Shown piece by piece: positions 7,629-16,103 of a DNA stretch of 61,276 nt. Within the stretch, counting starts at the first letter, position 1. Every line of letters starts with the position of its first letter. The notes beneath the pieces were generated by a model. That model saw nothing but the letters and a program-made list of their open reading frames with translations. It was not told the origin of the DNA and made no database searches. Source of the stretch: Bacillota bacterium (GTDB lineage Bacteria; Bacillota; Sulfobacillia; JAJZYS01; JAJZLH01); assembly GCA_021803575.1 (NCBI GenBank), contig JAJZLH010000019.1, forward strand, positions 1 to 61,276, given 5' to 3'. The position numbers were made by a program, and so were the translations under genes.

Positions 7629-8114
7629 ATGCGCCGGGCACTTGATCGCCTGCAGGCCAGTCTGGATGCGCCGTCCTTCGCCCGCCTCCTGGCGCTCACC
7701 GATCAGGGCAGACGCTGGCCCTTCGGCCAGGACGGCGAAGAGTGTTGCGACGCGCTGTTGCTGGAGGCGGACGAGGACACGGTGGAGCTCCTCTTGCGCT
7801 GCCAGCTGATCCTGGGCGAGAGCGAGCCGGCCGCCGTCTCGCTGGACGTGTCCGAGCCGGCCGCCACCACCGAGCAGCTGCGCTACGAGTTCGACGGGGC
7901 CGGGCCGCTGGTGGACCATTTTCTCGGATCTCTGCGCCAGAACGGCCTGCCCGCCGTCGCGGTGGAGCAGGGCGGCGTGCAGGTGATCGTCAGCGTGACC
8001 AGCACCAGCTGCTACGAGGCGTTTCAGCTCCGCCAGATGGTGCAGGAGCTGCATCGGGTGTCCAAGCTGGCAGTGGGCCGGCCCGTGCGCGGCCGCCGCC
8101 TGCCGTCGGCCTGA
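7629..8114 (+). CDS. protein of unknown function
   Basis: 161 residues (164 if it starts at the GTG at 7620). I place the start at ATG 7629 because a run of six G and GTGG stands just before it. The sequence is hydrophilic, without signal peptide, membrane segment or recognisable motif. It has an acidic first half (GEECCDALLLEADED) with adjacent cysteines, a beta-strand-like middle and a basic tail (GRPVRGRRLPSA). I do not recognise the family. It lies on the same strand as the phosphatase and converges on the transglutaminase gene with a six-base gap. Confidence 0.6.
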   Translation: MRRALDRLQASLDAPSFARLLALTDQGRRWPFGQDGEECCDALLLEADEDTVELLLRCQLILGESEPAAVSLDVSEPAATTEQLRYEFDGAGPLVDHFLGSLRQNGLPAVAVEQGGVQVIVSVTSTSCYEAFQLRQMVQELHRVSKLAVGRPVRGRRLPSA

Positions 8115-8120
8115 GGCCGC

Positions 8121-10061
8121 TCAGATCAAATAGGCGAGCCACCCTGCCCATGGCAGGCGCCCGCCCAAAAAGCGCCGGAGGTCCTGGCGGGCCGGGCCGA
8201 AGGCGGGGCGTGCCGTCCCCGCCGGGGCATACAGGGTCATCTCCACCCACTCGGCCAGGCGGGGGGCGCCCGCGCCCAGCCACTGCCGTGCGGTGTCCTC
8301 CCAGCGCCAGGGCTGGCGGGCCAGCCAGGCGACCGCCCGTAGCCGTCTGAGCCGCCCCGCCCCGATCCAGGCCAAGAGCACGGCCACCGCCAGCCCCATC
8401 GCCGTCTGGGCAATGGGGAGCGGGCGGCCACGGGCGGATGTGACAACGCCGCTCGCCGCGTTCAGGACGGGGTGGATCTCCACCACCTTGGTGGGCTTTG
8501 CGGCGGGGGTGAGGCCGGTCCCGGCGGCGGCGGCCGATGCCACAAAGGCGGGCACGGACTGGCCCGTCTCAGGCAGGCTGATGCCAAAGCCGGGGGTCGG
8601 ATCGAAGGGCAGCCAGCCGAAGTGCGGGATCTCGACCTCAACCCAGGTGTGGGCGTCGGTGCCGCGCACCACGTCCAGGTTGCCGGTCTCTTGCCCGGCG
8701 GTGAAGCCCACCACAAAGCGGCTCGGGATGCCGACTGCCCTGGCCATCACGGCCAGGGCCGAGGCGAAGGCGGTGCAGTCGCCCTGGTGAGAGACGAACA
8801 GGAAGTAGTAGACGAAGTCCTGGCCGCCATCGGAGGGATAGGTCAGACTGTAGCGCTCGTGCGCTTTCAGGTAGCTGGCGATGGCCAGCACGTCCTGGTA
8901 GGAGCCGCCGTGCACCTTGCCTACGATCTGGCGGGCGAGGCGGCTGACCTGGGCCGGCAGGGTGGACGGCAGCTGGAGGTACAGCGACGTCTTGGCCGAG
9001 CCGGAGGGGCTGGGACCGCCGTCGGCCAGGAGGGCGGCCGCCGACGTCTCCGGCACCTGGACGGTGACAGTGTAGGCGTTGCCAAGGCCGCCGGCGGCGT
9101 GCTGCTGCGGGTACCAGAACCAGTCCGGAGTGCCGGCCACATCGACCGGCTTGCCCTGCACCGGGGCGTAGGGCAAGGGCGCCAGGACGTGGACCGTCTC
9201 CTGGACGGTGAGATGCGGCTGGGAGATGCCGAGCAGCGCCTCGGCGTTCGGGTAGAAGGTCGCCGGCTGCTCCGGCGGCGGCGCCGGCGGGTAGGCGGCC
9301 GGCGGCGGCAGGTTGTTCGTCCAGCCCTGGCCCGTGTAGTAGGCGTCCGTGTAAAGCGACCAGTAGAGCGGCAGCGCGCCCTGGGCGGTGAAGAGGACGG
9401 CGTGGCTGAGCACGGGCTGCTCGGAGAGTCGGCGGACACGGAACTCTGTGGCGGCCGGTCCCCGGCCTCCGGCCAGGGCGCCCAGGGCCTGCGGCGACGG
9501 GGAGGCGAACAGGGTGACCAGGATCAGGGCCGTGACCGCCACCGCCGCCCAGGGCCAGTTCTGGCCGCCCCGGTGCGCCGTGAGGTCGGCGCGGCGAAGC
9601 GGCAGCCACAGCGCCAGGGTGACGAACAGGGCCCAGACCACGTGGCCGCCGATCTCTTTGGCCAGGGCCAGGGCAGCGACGTTGACCAGGAGTTCCAAGA
9701 GCCTGACGCCGAGCCCGGCGGGGGCTTCTTCCACCGCCACCAGCACGGTGGCGGCACCCTCGAACAGCACGGTGGCGGCACCCGGCGACAGCGCGCCCCA
9801 GCTGCCCCGCCCCAGGTGGCGGAAGAGGTCCGCCACGGCCGGTCCCAGGCTGTGCGGCGCCAGGCCGACCCCCAGCCCCAGGAACAGGGCAAGCCAGCCC
9901 AGCCGGGCCAGAAGCCGCCACCAGATGACCGGCAGCGCCGCCAGGGCCACAGCACCGGCGGCGAACACGACCAGGATCGGCCCGTTTACCGCACCTCCCG
10001 CCGAGAGCAGGGCGAGGAGCGCCGGCAGCGGCCACACGGCGCCCAGAAGCCGCCGGCTCAC
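8121..10061 (-). CDS. membrane-bound transglutaminase-like protein
   Basis: 646 residues starting at GTG 10061, which overlaps the stop of the DUF58 gene by GTGA; longer frames would run deep into that gene. The first 200 residues hold several hydrophobic segments (for example WPLPALLALLSA, LVVFAAGAVALAALPVIW). The outside part carries a transglutaminase-core domain with Cys in HQGDCTAFASALAV, His in GTDAHTWVEVEIP and Asp in WLPFDPTPG. One more membrane helix (GLAVAVLLAWIGAG) and a cytoplasmic tail follow. This is the standard third member of the MoxR-DUF58-transglutaminase triad. Its substrate is unknown; a protease or cross-linking role at the cell surface is usual speculation. Confidence 0.9.
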   Translation of the reverse strand: MSRRLLGAVWPLPALLALLSAGGAVNGPILVVFAAGAVALAALPVIWWRLLARLGWLALFLGLGVGLAPHSLGPAVADLFRHLGRGSWGALSPGAATVLFEGAATVLVAVEEAPAGLGVRLLELLVNVAALALAKEIGGHVVWALFVTLALWLPLRRADLTAHRGGQNWPWAAVAVTALILVTLFASPSPQALGALAGGRGPAATEFRVRRLSEQPVLSHAVLFTAQGALPLYWSLYTDAYYTGQGWTNNLPPPAAYPPAPPPEQPATFYPNAEALLGISQPHLTVQETVHVLAPLPYAPVQGKPVDVAGTPDWFWYPQQHAAGGLGNAYTVTVQVPETSAAALLADGGPSPSGSAKTSLYLQLPSTLPAQVSRLARQIVGKVHGGSYQDVLAIASYLKAHERYSLTYPSDGGQDFVYYFLFVSHQGDCTAFASALAVMARAVGIPSRFVVGFTAGQETGNLDVVRGTDAHTWVEVEIPHFGWLPFDPTPGFGISLPETGQSVPAFVASAAAAGTGLTPAAKPTKVVEIHPVLNAASGVVTSARGRPLPIAQTAMGLAVAVLLAWIGAGRLRRLRAVAWLARQPWRWEDTARQWLGAGAPRLAEWVEMTLYAPAGTARPAFGPARQDLRRFLGGRLPWAGWLAYLI

Positions 10062-11104
10062 AGCGCCCACCGCTGGCGCTGGCTCTGGTCGATGAGGTCG
10101 GCCAGGCTCGCCACCTCGACGGCACCGGCCGGGCCCCCGGGCTCGGTGCACCACAGCCGGAAGCGGCTGGTGTGCTCCCCGATCCTGCTGCCGCTGATCA
10201 GTAGCGGCAGGCTGCCCCTCGCCACCTCCGGCAGCGGCTCGCCGCTCAGCTCCGGTCCCAGCCGGATGAACAGGTTCCACAGCGCCTGTTCCTGCAGCTC
10301 CTGCACCGGGACCTGGCGGCCGCCCACGAACAGGGAGAGCGCCAGGCGGCGGCGGACCATGGCGAAGGTGACCGAGGCGGCCAGCGACACCGCCAGCTCG
10401 AAGCCGTCGCTGGTGGCGTAGGAGGATCTGCGCGTGTCCAGGGCGACCAGGCAGGGCAGGCTGGTCCTGTGCCAGGACTCGCGCACCTGGACATCCCCCA
10501 GTCGAGCCGTCTGCGGCCAGTGGATGCGGGAGAGCCGATCACCAGGCCGCCACGGCCGCGCCCCCGCCGGGTCGTCGTCGGCGGCGCTGACGCTGGAGCC
10601 CAGCACAGCGAGCGGCCCGAACACCCTCAGCGGGTCGACGTCCACGGTGGCGGGCCGTACCCGCAGGGGCACCCGGCCATCCTTGGAAAGGTCGCGCTCG
10701 ACCAGACCGAAGGGGTCGCGGTAGCGCGCCCGAAGACGCAGGGTGTGCTCACCCCGCCTCAGGCTGGACAGCGGCAGCTCCAGGCTGGCCTGCCGGCTCC
10801 AGGCCCAGCCTGCCCCGGTCGCCGTCTGGTCGAAGGCTTGGACGGATACCTGGTAGTAGCCTGGCACTCTGGCCGGCACCTCGCCCTGCATCCGAAACGG
10901 CCGGCCGGCCGCCGGCAGGGCCGGCTCGACCTTGAGGCGGGGCGGCACGTGCGGCTGGAGCAGGTGGCACAGACCGGCCAGACCGACCGAGACCGCCACC
11001 ACCCGCAGGAGGTCGGTCCAGACGGTGCCCGGAAACACACGGCTCAACACCACGGCCAGCACCACGGCAGCGGCGGCGAGCCAGCCCTGGAGGCCGGCTT
11101 TCAT
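10058..11104 (-). CDS. DUF58 domain-containing protein
   Basis: 348 residues. An N-terminal membrane region (GWLAAAAVVLAVVLSRVF and a second segment) is followed by a DUF58 domain with the diagnostic WRPGDRLSRIHWPQTAR motif and a VRES strand. DUF58 proteins have a von Willebrand A-like fold and work with MoxR AAA+ ATPases. Here the gene overlaps moxR by ATGA at its start and the transglutaminase by GTGA at its end, so the three are translated as a unit. The MIDAS residues appear only partly kept (VALDTRRSS), which is common in DUF58. Confidence 0.9.
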   Translation of the reverse strand: MKAGLQGWLAAAAVVLAVVLSRVFPGTVWTDLLRVVAVSVGLAGLCHLLQPHVPPRLKVEPALPAAGRPFRMQGEVPARVPGYYQVSVQAFDQTATGAGWAWSRQASLELPLSSLRRGEHTLRLRARYRDPFGLVERDLSKDGRVPLRVRPATVDVDPLRVFGPLAVLGSSVSAADDDPAGARPWRPGDRLSRIHWPQTARLGDVQVRESWHRTSLPCLVALDTRRSSYATSDGFELAVSLAASVTFAMVRRRLALSLFVGGRQVPVQELQEQALWNLFIRLGPELSGEPLPEVARGSLPLLISGSRIGEHTSRFRLWCTEPGGPAGAVEVASLADLIDQSQRQRWAL

Positions 11105-12060
11105 CCCAGGCGCCGTGCCGCTCCCGGAAGCGGCACCGCATTCACCACCTGTGCCACCACGTCGGCTGCGGTCAGGCCCTGCGCGATCGGCTCCGGCCTG
11201 AGCAGGAGGCGGTGAGCCAAGGCTTCCACCGCCAGGTCACGCAGATGGTCCGGGGTGACGAACGCCGCCTGGCGCAGATAGGCCAGGGCCCGGCTGGCCC
11301 GGATCCAGGCGATGGCGCCCCTGGGGCTCACGCCCAGGCGCAAGGACGGGTGCTGGCGGGTGGCGGCGACCACCGCCTGGGCGTAGCTCACCACCTGATC
11401 GGAAATCGGCACCTCGGCGCTCTCGGCGGCCGCTTCGGCCAGGGCGTCTGCGCCCATCACCGCCCCCAGACTGGGCGGACGCTGCAACTCACCGGGCGCC
11501 TGCATGGCGGCCCGTTCGTCCTCGACTGCCGGGTAGCCGACCCGGATGCGCAGCAAGAAGCGGTCGAGCTGGGCCTCAGGCAGGGCGAAGGTGCCCTCGT
11601 ACTCGATCGGGTTCTGGGTGGCCACCACCATGAAGGGGCGCGGCAAGGCATAGACCTGGCCGTCGACGGTGACCTGGCGCTCCTCCATCGCCTCCAGCAG
11701 GCTGGACTGGGTCTTGGGCGAGGTGCGGTTGATTTCGTCCGCCAACAGGAGGTTGCAGAAGACCGGGCCGGGCCGGAACTGGAAGCTCTGCAGCTTGGCG
11801 TCGTAGTAAGTGAAGCCGGTCACGTCCGAGGGCAGCACGTCCGGCGTGAACTGCAGGCGGCGATGGGTCAGATCCAGGCTCTGGGCCAGGCCCCGCACCA
11901 AGGTGGTCTTGCCGACCCCGGGCACGTCGTCGATCAGAAGGTGCCCTTCCGCCAATAGCACCACCAGGAGCCGCTCGACCACAGCCTGGCGTCCCCAGGC
12001 CACCTTGGACAGGGCTTGGGACAGATCGCTCAGCGCCACGCGACGGCCCCCTTGCGCCAC
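11101..12060 (-). CDS. MoxR-family AAA+ ATPase
   Basis: 319 residues. Walker A GVGKTTLV (about 47), Walker B NLLLADEINR (about 108), sensor 1 ATQNPIEYEG (about 148) and the ALPEAQLDRFLL arginine-finger helix are all present, as in MoxR ATPases. These are chaperone-like ATPases that assemble or activate partner complexes, here probably the DUF58 protein and transglutaminase encoded next. The printed start is GTG 12060; another GTG at 12039 has a better spaced AAGGGGG sequence and gives a more usual N-terminus, so the protein may be seven residues shorter. A small palindrome lies just upstream. Confidence 0.93.
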   Translation of the reverse strand: MAQGGRRVALSDLSQALSKVAWGRQAVVERLLVVLLAEGHLLIDDVPGVGKTTLVRGLAQSLDLTHRRLQFTPDVLPSDVTGFTYYDAKLQSFQFRPGPVFCNLLLADEINRTSPKTQSSLLEAMEERQVTVDGQVYALPRPFMVVATQNPIEYEGTFALPEAQLDRFLLRIRVGYPAVEDERAAMQAPGELQRPPSLGAVMGADALAEAAAESAEVPISDQVVSYAQAVVAATRQHPSLRLGVSPRGAIAWIRASRALAYLRQAAFVTPDHLRDLAVEALAHRLLLRPEPIAQGLTAADVVAQVVNAVPLPGAARRLG

Positions 12061-12067
12061 TGCTCAA

Positions 12068-12084
12068 ATCTCACACCGTGAGAT
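12068..12084. promoter_or_regulatory. inverted repeat ahead of the moxR gene
   Basis: Perfect seven-base inverted repeat ATCTCAC-ACC-GTGAGAT a few bases before the MoxR start. It could be an operator or a small hairpin in the 5' leader. There is no T-run after it in either direction, so it does not look like a terminator. Confidence 0.35.
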
Positions 12085-12111
12085 CGAGCTGGATAGGGTG
12101 AAGGTTCCACC

Positions 12112-13326
12112 TCAAGGACCAGATGCCTCCGCCAGCGCTTCCGGCTGGCTGCGGGTGGAACGGGCCAGGTAGCCGGCCAGGCCCACCGCCGCGAACAGGG
12201 CACCAGACAGCACCACCGCCGGGGCCACGCCGATGGCCAGCGCCAGCGGCCCGGCCAGCAGGGTGGACACCAAGAGGGAGAGGCTGGTCAGGGCGGCATA
12301 GATGGCCATGGCCCGACCGCGCACCGCACCGTCCACGCTCTGCTGATACCAGGTCAGGAGCGGCACCAAAAAGGCGATGTTGCAGAAGCCGAGCATGAAG
12401 TACAGCCCGAGTGCTGCCCCGAAGGACGGCACCACGCCGAGCAGCCCGGTCATCAGGCCACTGCCGGCCAGGCCGATGTTGATCAGGTGGCGGCGCCCCA
12501 CCCGGTTGGGGTAGCGGGTCATCAGCATGCCGCCCAGCACCATCGACACGCCCTGCACGGCGGGCAGGTAGGGGTAGAGCGTGGCGGAGACGTGAAACAC
12601 ATCGGGCAGGAGCAGGATGAGGAGGGCGTTGAAGGCGCCGATCGGCAGGCAGGCCGTGGCGATCTGCACGAGCAGGGTACGGCTCACCGGCTGGCCGATG
12701 GCGGCGCGCATGCCCTCTTTCAGTTCGGTCAGGTAGCCCGGTCCCGGGGCCTGGCCCGGCGCCTTCACCCGCACCGGGAAGACGGAGATGAGCAGGGCCG
12801 AGGCGAGGAAGGTGGCGGCGTCGATCAGGAAGGCCGGCCGCACGCCGGCCACCAGGATGAAGAGGCCGACCAGCAGGTACCCCACCACGTCGATGCCGTT
12901 GGCCAGGCTCTGGTCCAGGCCGTTGGCCCGGGTCAGTTCCTGGCCGGTGCCCACCACCACTGGCACCACGGCCTGGTAGGCCGCCCGGTAGAACTCCCAG
13001 ACGGCGTTGGTCAAAAAGGCCAGCACGATCAGGGTGAGCAGATTCGGCGCCCAGAACATGAGGCCCACGGTCAAAAAGCGCGCCCAGTCGGCGAACAGCA
13101 TCGAGGTCCGCCGCTCCAGGCGGTCGACCAGGGGACCGATGAACCAGCCGAGCAGGGCGGAGGGCGCCAGCGAAGCTGCGGAGATCAGGGCGACGTCGAC
13201 CGGTGAGCCGTGGCTCATCTCCACCACCAGGATGAGGAGGGCGGCCAGGGTGAACCGGTCGCCGAAACGGGAGATGTTGCGCGAGAGGGTGAGCAGGAGG
13301 AAGTTGCGGTTACGGAAGAGGTCCAC
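12112..13326 (-). CDS. MFS transporter
   Basis: 404 residues with about twelve hydrophobic segments and the major facilitator layout. RNRNFLLLTLSRNISRFGDR at the N-terminus and GPLVDRLERR between helices 2 and 3 correspond to the MFS_3-type exporters (EntS/MacB-like macrolide or siderophore efflux). A second-half loop reads TRYPNRVGRRH. The start is GTG with AAGGAG eight bases before it. No adjacent biosynthetic gene suggests a substrate. Confidence 0.88.
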   Translation of the reverse strand: MDLFRNRNFLLLTLSRNISRFGDRFTLAALLILVVEMSHGSPVDVALISAASLAPSALLGWFIGPLVDRLERRTSMLFADWARFLTVGLMFWAPNLLTLIVLAFLTNAVWEFYRAAYQAVVPVVVGTGQELTRANGLDQSLANGIDVVGYLLVGLFILVAGVRPAFLIDAATFLASALLISVFPVRVKAPGQAPGPGYLTELKEGMRAAIGQPVSRTLLVQIATACLPIGAFNALLILLLPDVFHVSATLYPYLPAVQGVSMVLGGMLMTRYPNRVGRRHLINIGLAGSGLMTGLLGVVPSFGAALGLYFMLGFCNIAFLVPLLTWYQQSVDGAVRGRAMAIYAALTSLSLLVSTLLAGPLALAIGVAPAVVLSGALFAAVGLAGYLARSTRSQPEALAEASGP

Positions 13327-13411
13327 CTAGCTCGCTCCTTACCGGATCGACCCGTCTTGGCTGGGGTGAAGTGGGGACGATTTCCAGATGGCGGCCCGTT
13401 TCCCTCCCGCC

Positions 13412-14119
13412 CTAGGCCGGGCGGAGGCTCTGGGACAGCCTCATGCCGAGACTGTCCAGCGCCTGGCGATAGGCCACGCCCGGCGGGTGGCCCATCGCCA
13501 GCTGTCCATCGAGCGGCAGATCGACGCCGAGCCTGAGCACGACCTGGCCCCGCTCCGCTGCTCCTGCCCCGGCCACCTCCACCGGGCCCAGCAGCCGCAC
13601 TGTCTGTGCCACGGAAAAGAGAGCGGACTGCATGGCTGCCACCTCCGGCAGGTCCGGCAGGTCGACCAAAAGCACGTCGAGGCCGGCCCACAGGGCGTCG
13701 TCGCGGAAGGTCGTGCACATCCGCTCCAGGTCCGGTCCCCGCGCCACCAGCGGCCGCTCGCCCGGCAAAAAGGCGGCGAGTGACAGGAGGCGGACGCCGT
13801 CCTTGGCTCTCGGCACGATGGCCCGGCCCAGCGTTGCCGGCCTGCCGGACAGGCCGGCCACCTGAAACAGGCCCGGACAGCGCACGTTCAGGTCCAGCAC
13901 GCCGGCCCGCCGGCCCGCCTCCTGCCAGTGCCTGGCCAGCTGCCAGGCCAGGGTGGTGGCGCCGGTGCCTCGGCCCCAGATCCCGATCACGGGGCAGCGC
14001 ACGCCACCCCGGAGCTCCCTCAGCCGCTCGCCCAGGGCGGCTGGGGCCGGCGGGGGCTCGATCCGGCAGTCGATGCCTCGAGCGGCCAGGGCGGCCATGT
14101 AATCACGGGTCTCAGGCAA
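13412..14119 (-). CDS. Mrp/MinD-like P-loop ATPase with degenerate Walker A
   Basis: 235 residues from a TTG at 14119. The fold markers of the SIMIBI MinD/Mrp group are present: P-loop region GIWGRGTGATTLAWQ (about 46-60), VLDLNVRCPGLF switch I region, and LDVLLVDLPDLPE (Walker B, like the DLPPG of Mrp). The Mrp-like RGPDLERM also appears. Both lysines of the deviant Walker A (KGGxGKT) are missing (G49 and A54), a trait otherwise known in TadZ/CpaE proteins. ATP binding may be weak or absent. The frame stays open upstream to about 14215 without ATG, GTG or TTG, so the N-terminus is uncertain. Confidence 0.6.
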   Translation of the reverse strand: MPETRDYMAALAARGIDCRIEPPPAPAALGERLRELRGGVRCPVIGIWGRGTGATTLAWQLARHWQEAGRRAGVLDLNVRCPGLFQVAGLSGRPATLGRAIVPRAKDGVRLLSLAAFLPGERPLVARGPDLERMCTTFRDDALWAGLDVLLVDLPDLPEVAAMQSALFSVAQTVRLLGPVEVAGAGAAERGQVVLRLGVDLPLDGQLAMGHPPGVAYRQALDSLGMRLSQSLRPA

Positions 14120-14270
14120 CTCCGTCTCGGGCCAGGCGAAGACCAGGGGCAGCCGGTCAGGGACGATCAGGCCCAGCGTCGCCGGCGAGCAGCCCAGGCC
14201 GGCGTGTTCAACCTCTTGCCAATTCAGCGCCGAACCCCCCCTCCGCCTCCACCCCAGGCCCCAGATCCGG

Positions 14271-14276
14271 TATACT
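14271..14276 (+). promoter_or_regulatory. likely -10 box for the ABC exporter operon
   Basis: TATACT 58 bases before the TTG start of the ABC gene, in an otherwise GC-rich gap between divergent genes. No good -35 hexamer lies 16-18 bases upstream. The same TATACT is the -10 box of the strong rpoB promoter in this window, which supports the call. Confidence 0.45.
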
Positions 14277-14333
14277 ATCGAACGCTGACGAGGTTTGGTT
14301 TCCCACCTTTGGTCACTGGAGAGGAAGGCCGTT

Positions 14334-16103
14334 TTGCGTCATTTTCGAGCCCTGATCCCGTACTTTCGCCGCCATCGCTGGTTTTACGTATTCGGGGTAG
14401 GAGCCCTGCTGGGCGCCGACATCGCCCAGTTGATCCTGCCCCAGGTGCTCGAGCGCTTCGTCAACACCGTGCAGCGCGCTGGCGCCGTCCAGAGCGACCT
14501 TCTGCCCTATGCGCTCGCCCTCCTGGCGCTCGGCATCATCATCTTCGCCACCCGCTTCCTCTGGCGCAACTTCGTGCAAGGCGCCGCCCGCCTCATCGAC
14601 TACGAACTGAGGCGCGACCTGTTCCACCAGTTCACGCTGCTCTCTCCGAACTACTTCAACCACCACAAGACGGGCGACCTGATGGCGCACGCCACCAACG
14701 ACCTGCAGGCCGTGCGCATGGCGCTCAGCATGGGCGTCGTGATGATCGCCGACACCGCCTTCCTGATCACCTCCACCCTGATCATCATGTTCTCCACCAT
14801 CTCCCCGTCCCTGGCCACCTTCGCCCTGTTGCCGCTGCCCCTGGCTGCAGTCGTGACCGGCCTCTTGGGCCGCCAGATCCACCTGCGCTTTCGCGCTGTG
14901 CAGGACCAGTTCTCCACCCTCTCCGAGCATGTCCAGGAGAACTTCTCCGGCATCCGGGTGGTGAAGAGCTTCGTCCAGGAGCAGCCTGAGCTGGAGCGCC
15001 TGATGGGGCACAGCCGCGAGTACTTCGACCGCAACATGCGCCTGGTCCGCATCTGGGCCCTGATCCAGCCCCTGGTCCAGTTCATCCAGGGCCTCGCCTT
15101 CGTGGTCGCCCTGGTCTACGGCGGCATCCTGGTGGTGCGAGGCACCATCACGCTGGGCGCCTTCGTCGCCTTCACCAGCTACCTGGGGCTCCTGAACTGG
15201 CCGATGCAGTCGATCGGCCAGCTGGTCAACCTGATCCAGCGCTCGGGCGCCTCTCTGCAGAGGCTGGATGCCATCTTCTCCGAGCGCCCCGAGATCACCG
15301 ACCGGCCAGGCGCCGTCGCCCCTGCCAAACCGCTGGAGGGGGCGCTTCAGGTCCGCCATCTCACCTTCACCTATCCGGACAGCACCCGCCCCGCCACCTC
15401 CGACGTCTCCATCGACCTGCCGGCCGGGCGCACCCTGGCCCTGATCGGCCGCACCGGCGCCGGCAAGTCGACCATCATCAGCCTCCTGCTGCGCGTCTTC
15501 GATCCCCCGCCCGGAACTATCTTCCTGGACGGCATCGACATCCTGGACCTGCCCCTGGCCACGCTGCGGGAGACGGTCGCCTACGTGCCGCCAGACAACT
15601 TCCTGTTCTCCGAAACGATCGCCCAGAACATCGCCTTCGCCGACTCCGAACTGGGCCGGGACGTGATCGAGGAGGCGGCGGCCAGAGCGGCCGTGAAGGG
15701 CGAGATCCTGCAGTTTCCAGACGGTTTCGAGACCCTGCTCGGCGAGCGCGGGGTCACCCTGTCCGGCGGCCAGAAGCAGCGCGTCTCCCTGGCCCGGGCG
15801 CTGGCCAAGACCGCGCCGATCCTGATCCTGGACGACAGCTTCTCGGCGGTCGACACCTACACCGAGGAGCTGATCCTGGGCGGCCTGCTTGACCTCCGGC
15901 AGAACCGCACCACCATCCTGGTGGCGCACCGCGTCTCGACCATCAAGCACGCCGACCTGATCCTGGTGCTGGAGGACGGCCGGGTGATCGAGAGCGGCAA
16001 CCACCAGAGCCTGCTGGCCGAGCGCGGCTTCTACTCCCGCCTCCACCAGCGTCAGCTACTCGAGGACCGCCTGGGCGGCTCGCCAGAGGGGCGGGGCGCA
16101 TGA
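14334..16103 (+). CDS. ABC exporter subunit 1 (fused membrane and ATPase domains), degenerate catalytic site
   Basis: 589 residues: six membrane helices followed by a nucleotide-binding domain with Walker A GRTGAGKST, Q-loop, signature LSGGQKQRVSLA and Walker B ILILDDSFSAVD. The residue after Walker B is Asp, not the catalytic Glu, so this ATP site is degenerate. I set the start at TTG 14334 because GGAGAGGAAGG lies just before it. The stop overlaps the next half-transporter by ATGA, so the two form a heterodimer like BmrCD or TM287/288. Such exporters pump drugs, lipids or peptides; the substrate here is unknown. Confidence 0.93.
   Translation: MRHFRALIPYFRRHRWFYVFGVGALLGADIAQLILPQVLERFVNTVQRAGAVQSDLLPYALALLALGIIIFATRFLWRNFVQGAARLIDYELRRDLFHQFTLLSPNYFNHHKTGDLMAHATNDLQAVRMALSMGVVMIADTAFLITSTLIIMFSTISPSLATFALLPLPLAAVVTGLLGRQIHLRFRAVQDQFSTLSEHVQENFSGIRVVKSFVQEQPELERLMGHSREYFDRNMRLVRIWALIQPLVQFIQGLAFVVALVYGGILVVRGTITLGAFVAFTSYLGLLNWPMQSIGQLVNLIQRSGASLQRLDAIFSERPEITDRPGAVAPAKPLEGALQVRHLTFTYPDSTRPATSDVSIDLPAGRTLALIGRTGAGKSTIISLLLRVFDPPPGTIFLDGIDILDLPLATLRETVAYVPPDNFLFSETIAQNIAFADSELGRDVIEEAAARAAVKGEILQFPDGFETLLGERGVTLSGGQKQRVSLARALAKTAPILILDDSFSAVDTYTEELILGGLLDLRQNRTTILVAHRVSTIKHADLILVLEDGRVIESGNHQSLLAERGFYSRLHQRQLLEDRLGGSPEGRGA

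Noticed and set aside
8472-10421. 649-codon plus-strand open frame over the transglutaminase gene
   Set aside because: Gly/Arg/Gln-rich low-complexity translation opposite a gene with clear catalytic motifs.
14313-16046. 577-codon minus-strand open frame over ABC subunit 1
   Set aside because: Opposite a gene with complete ABC motifs; translation is Gly/Asp/Gln-rich without domains.
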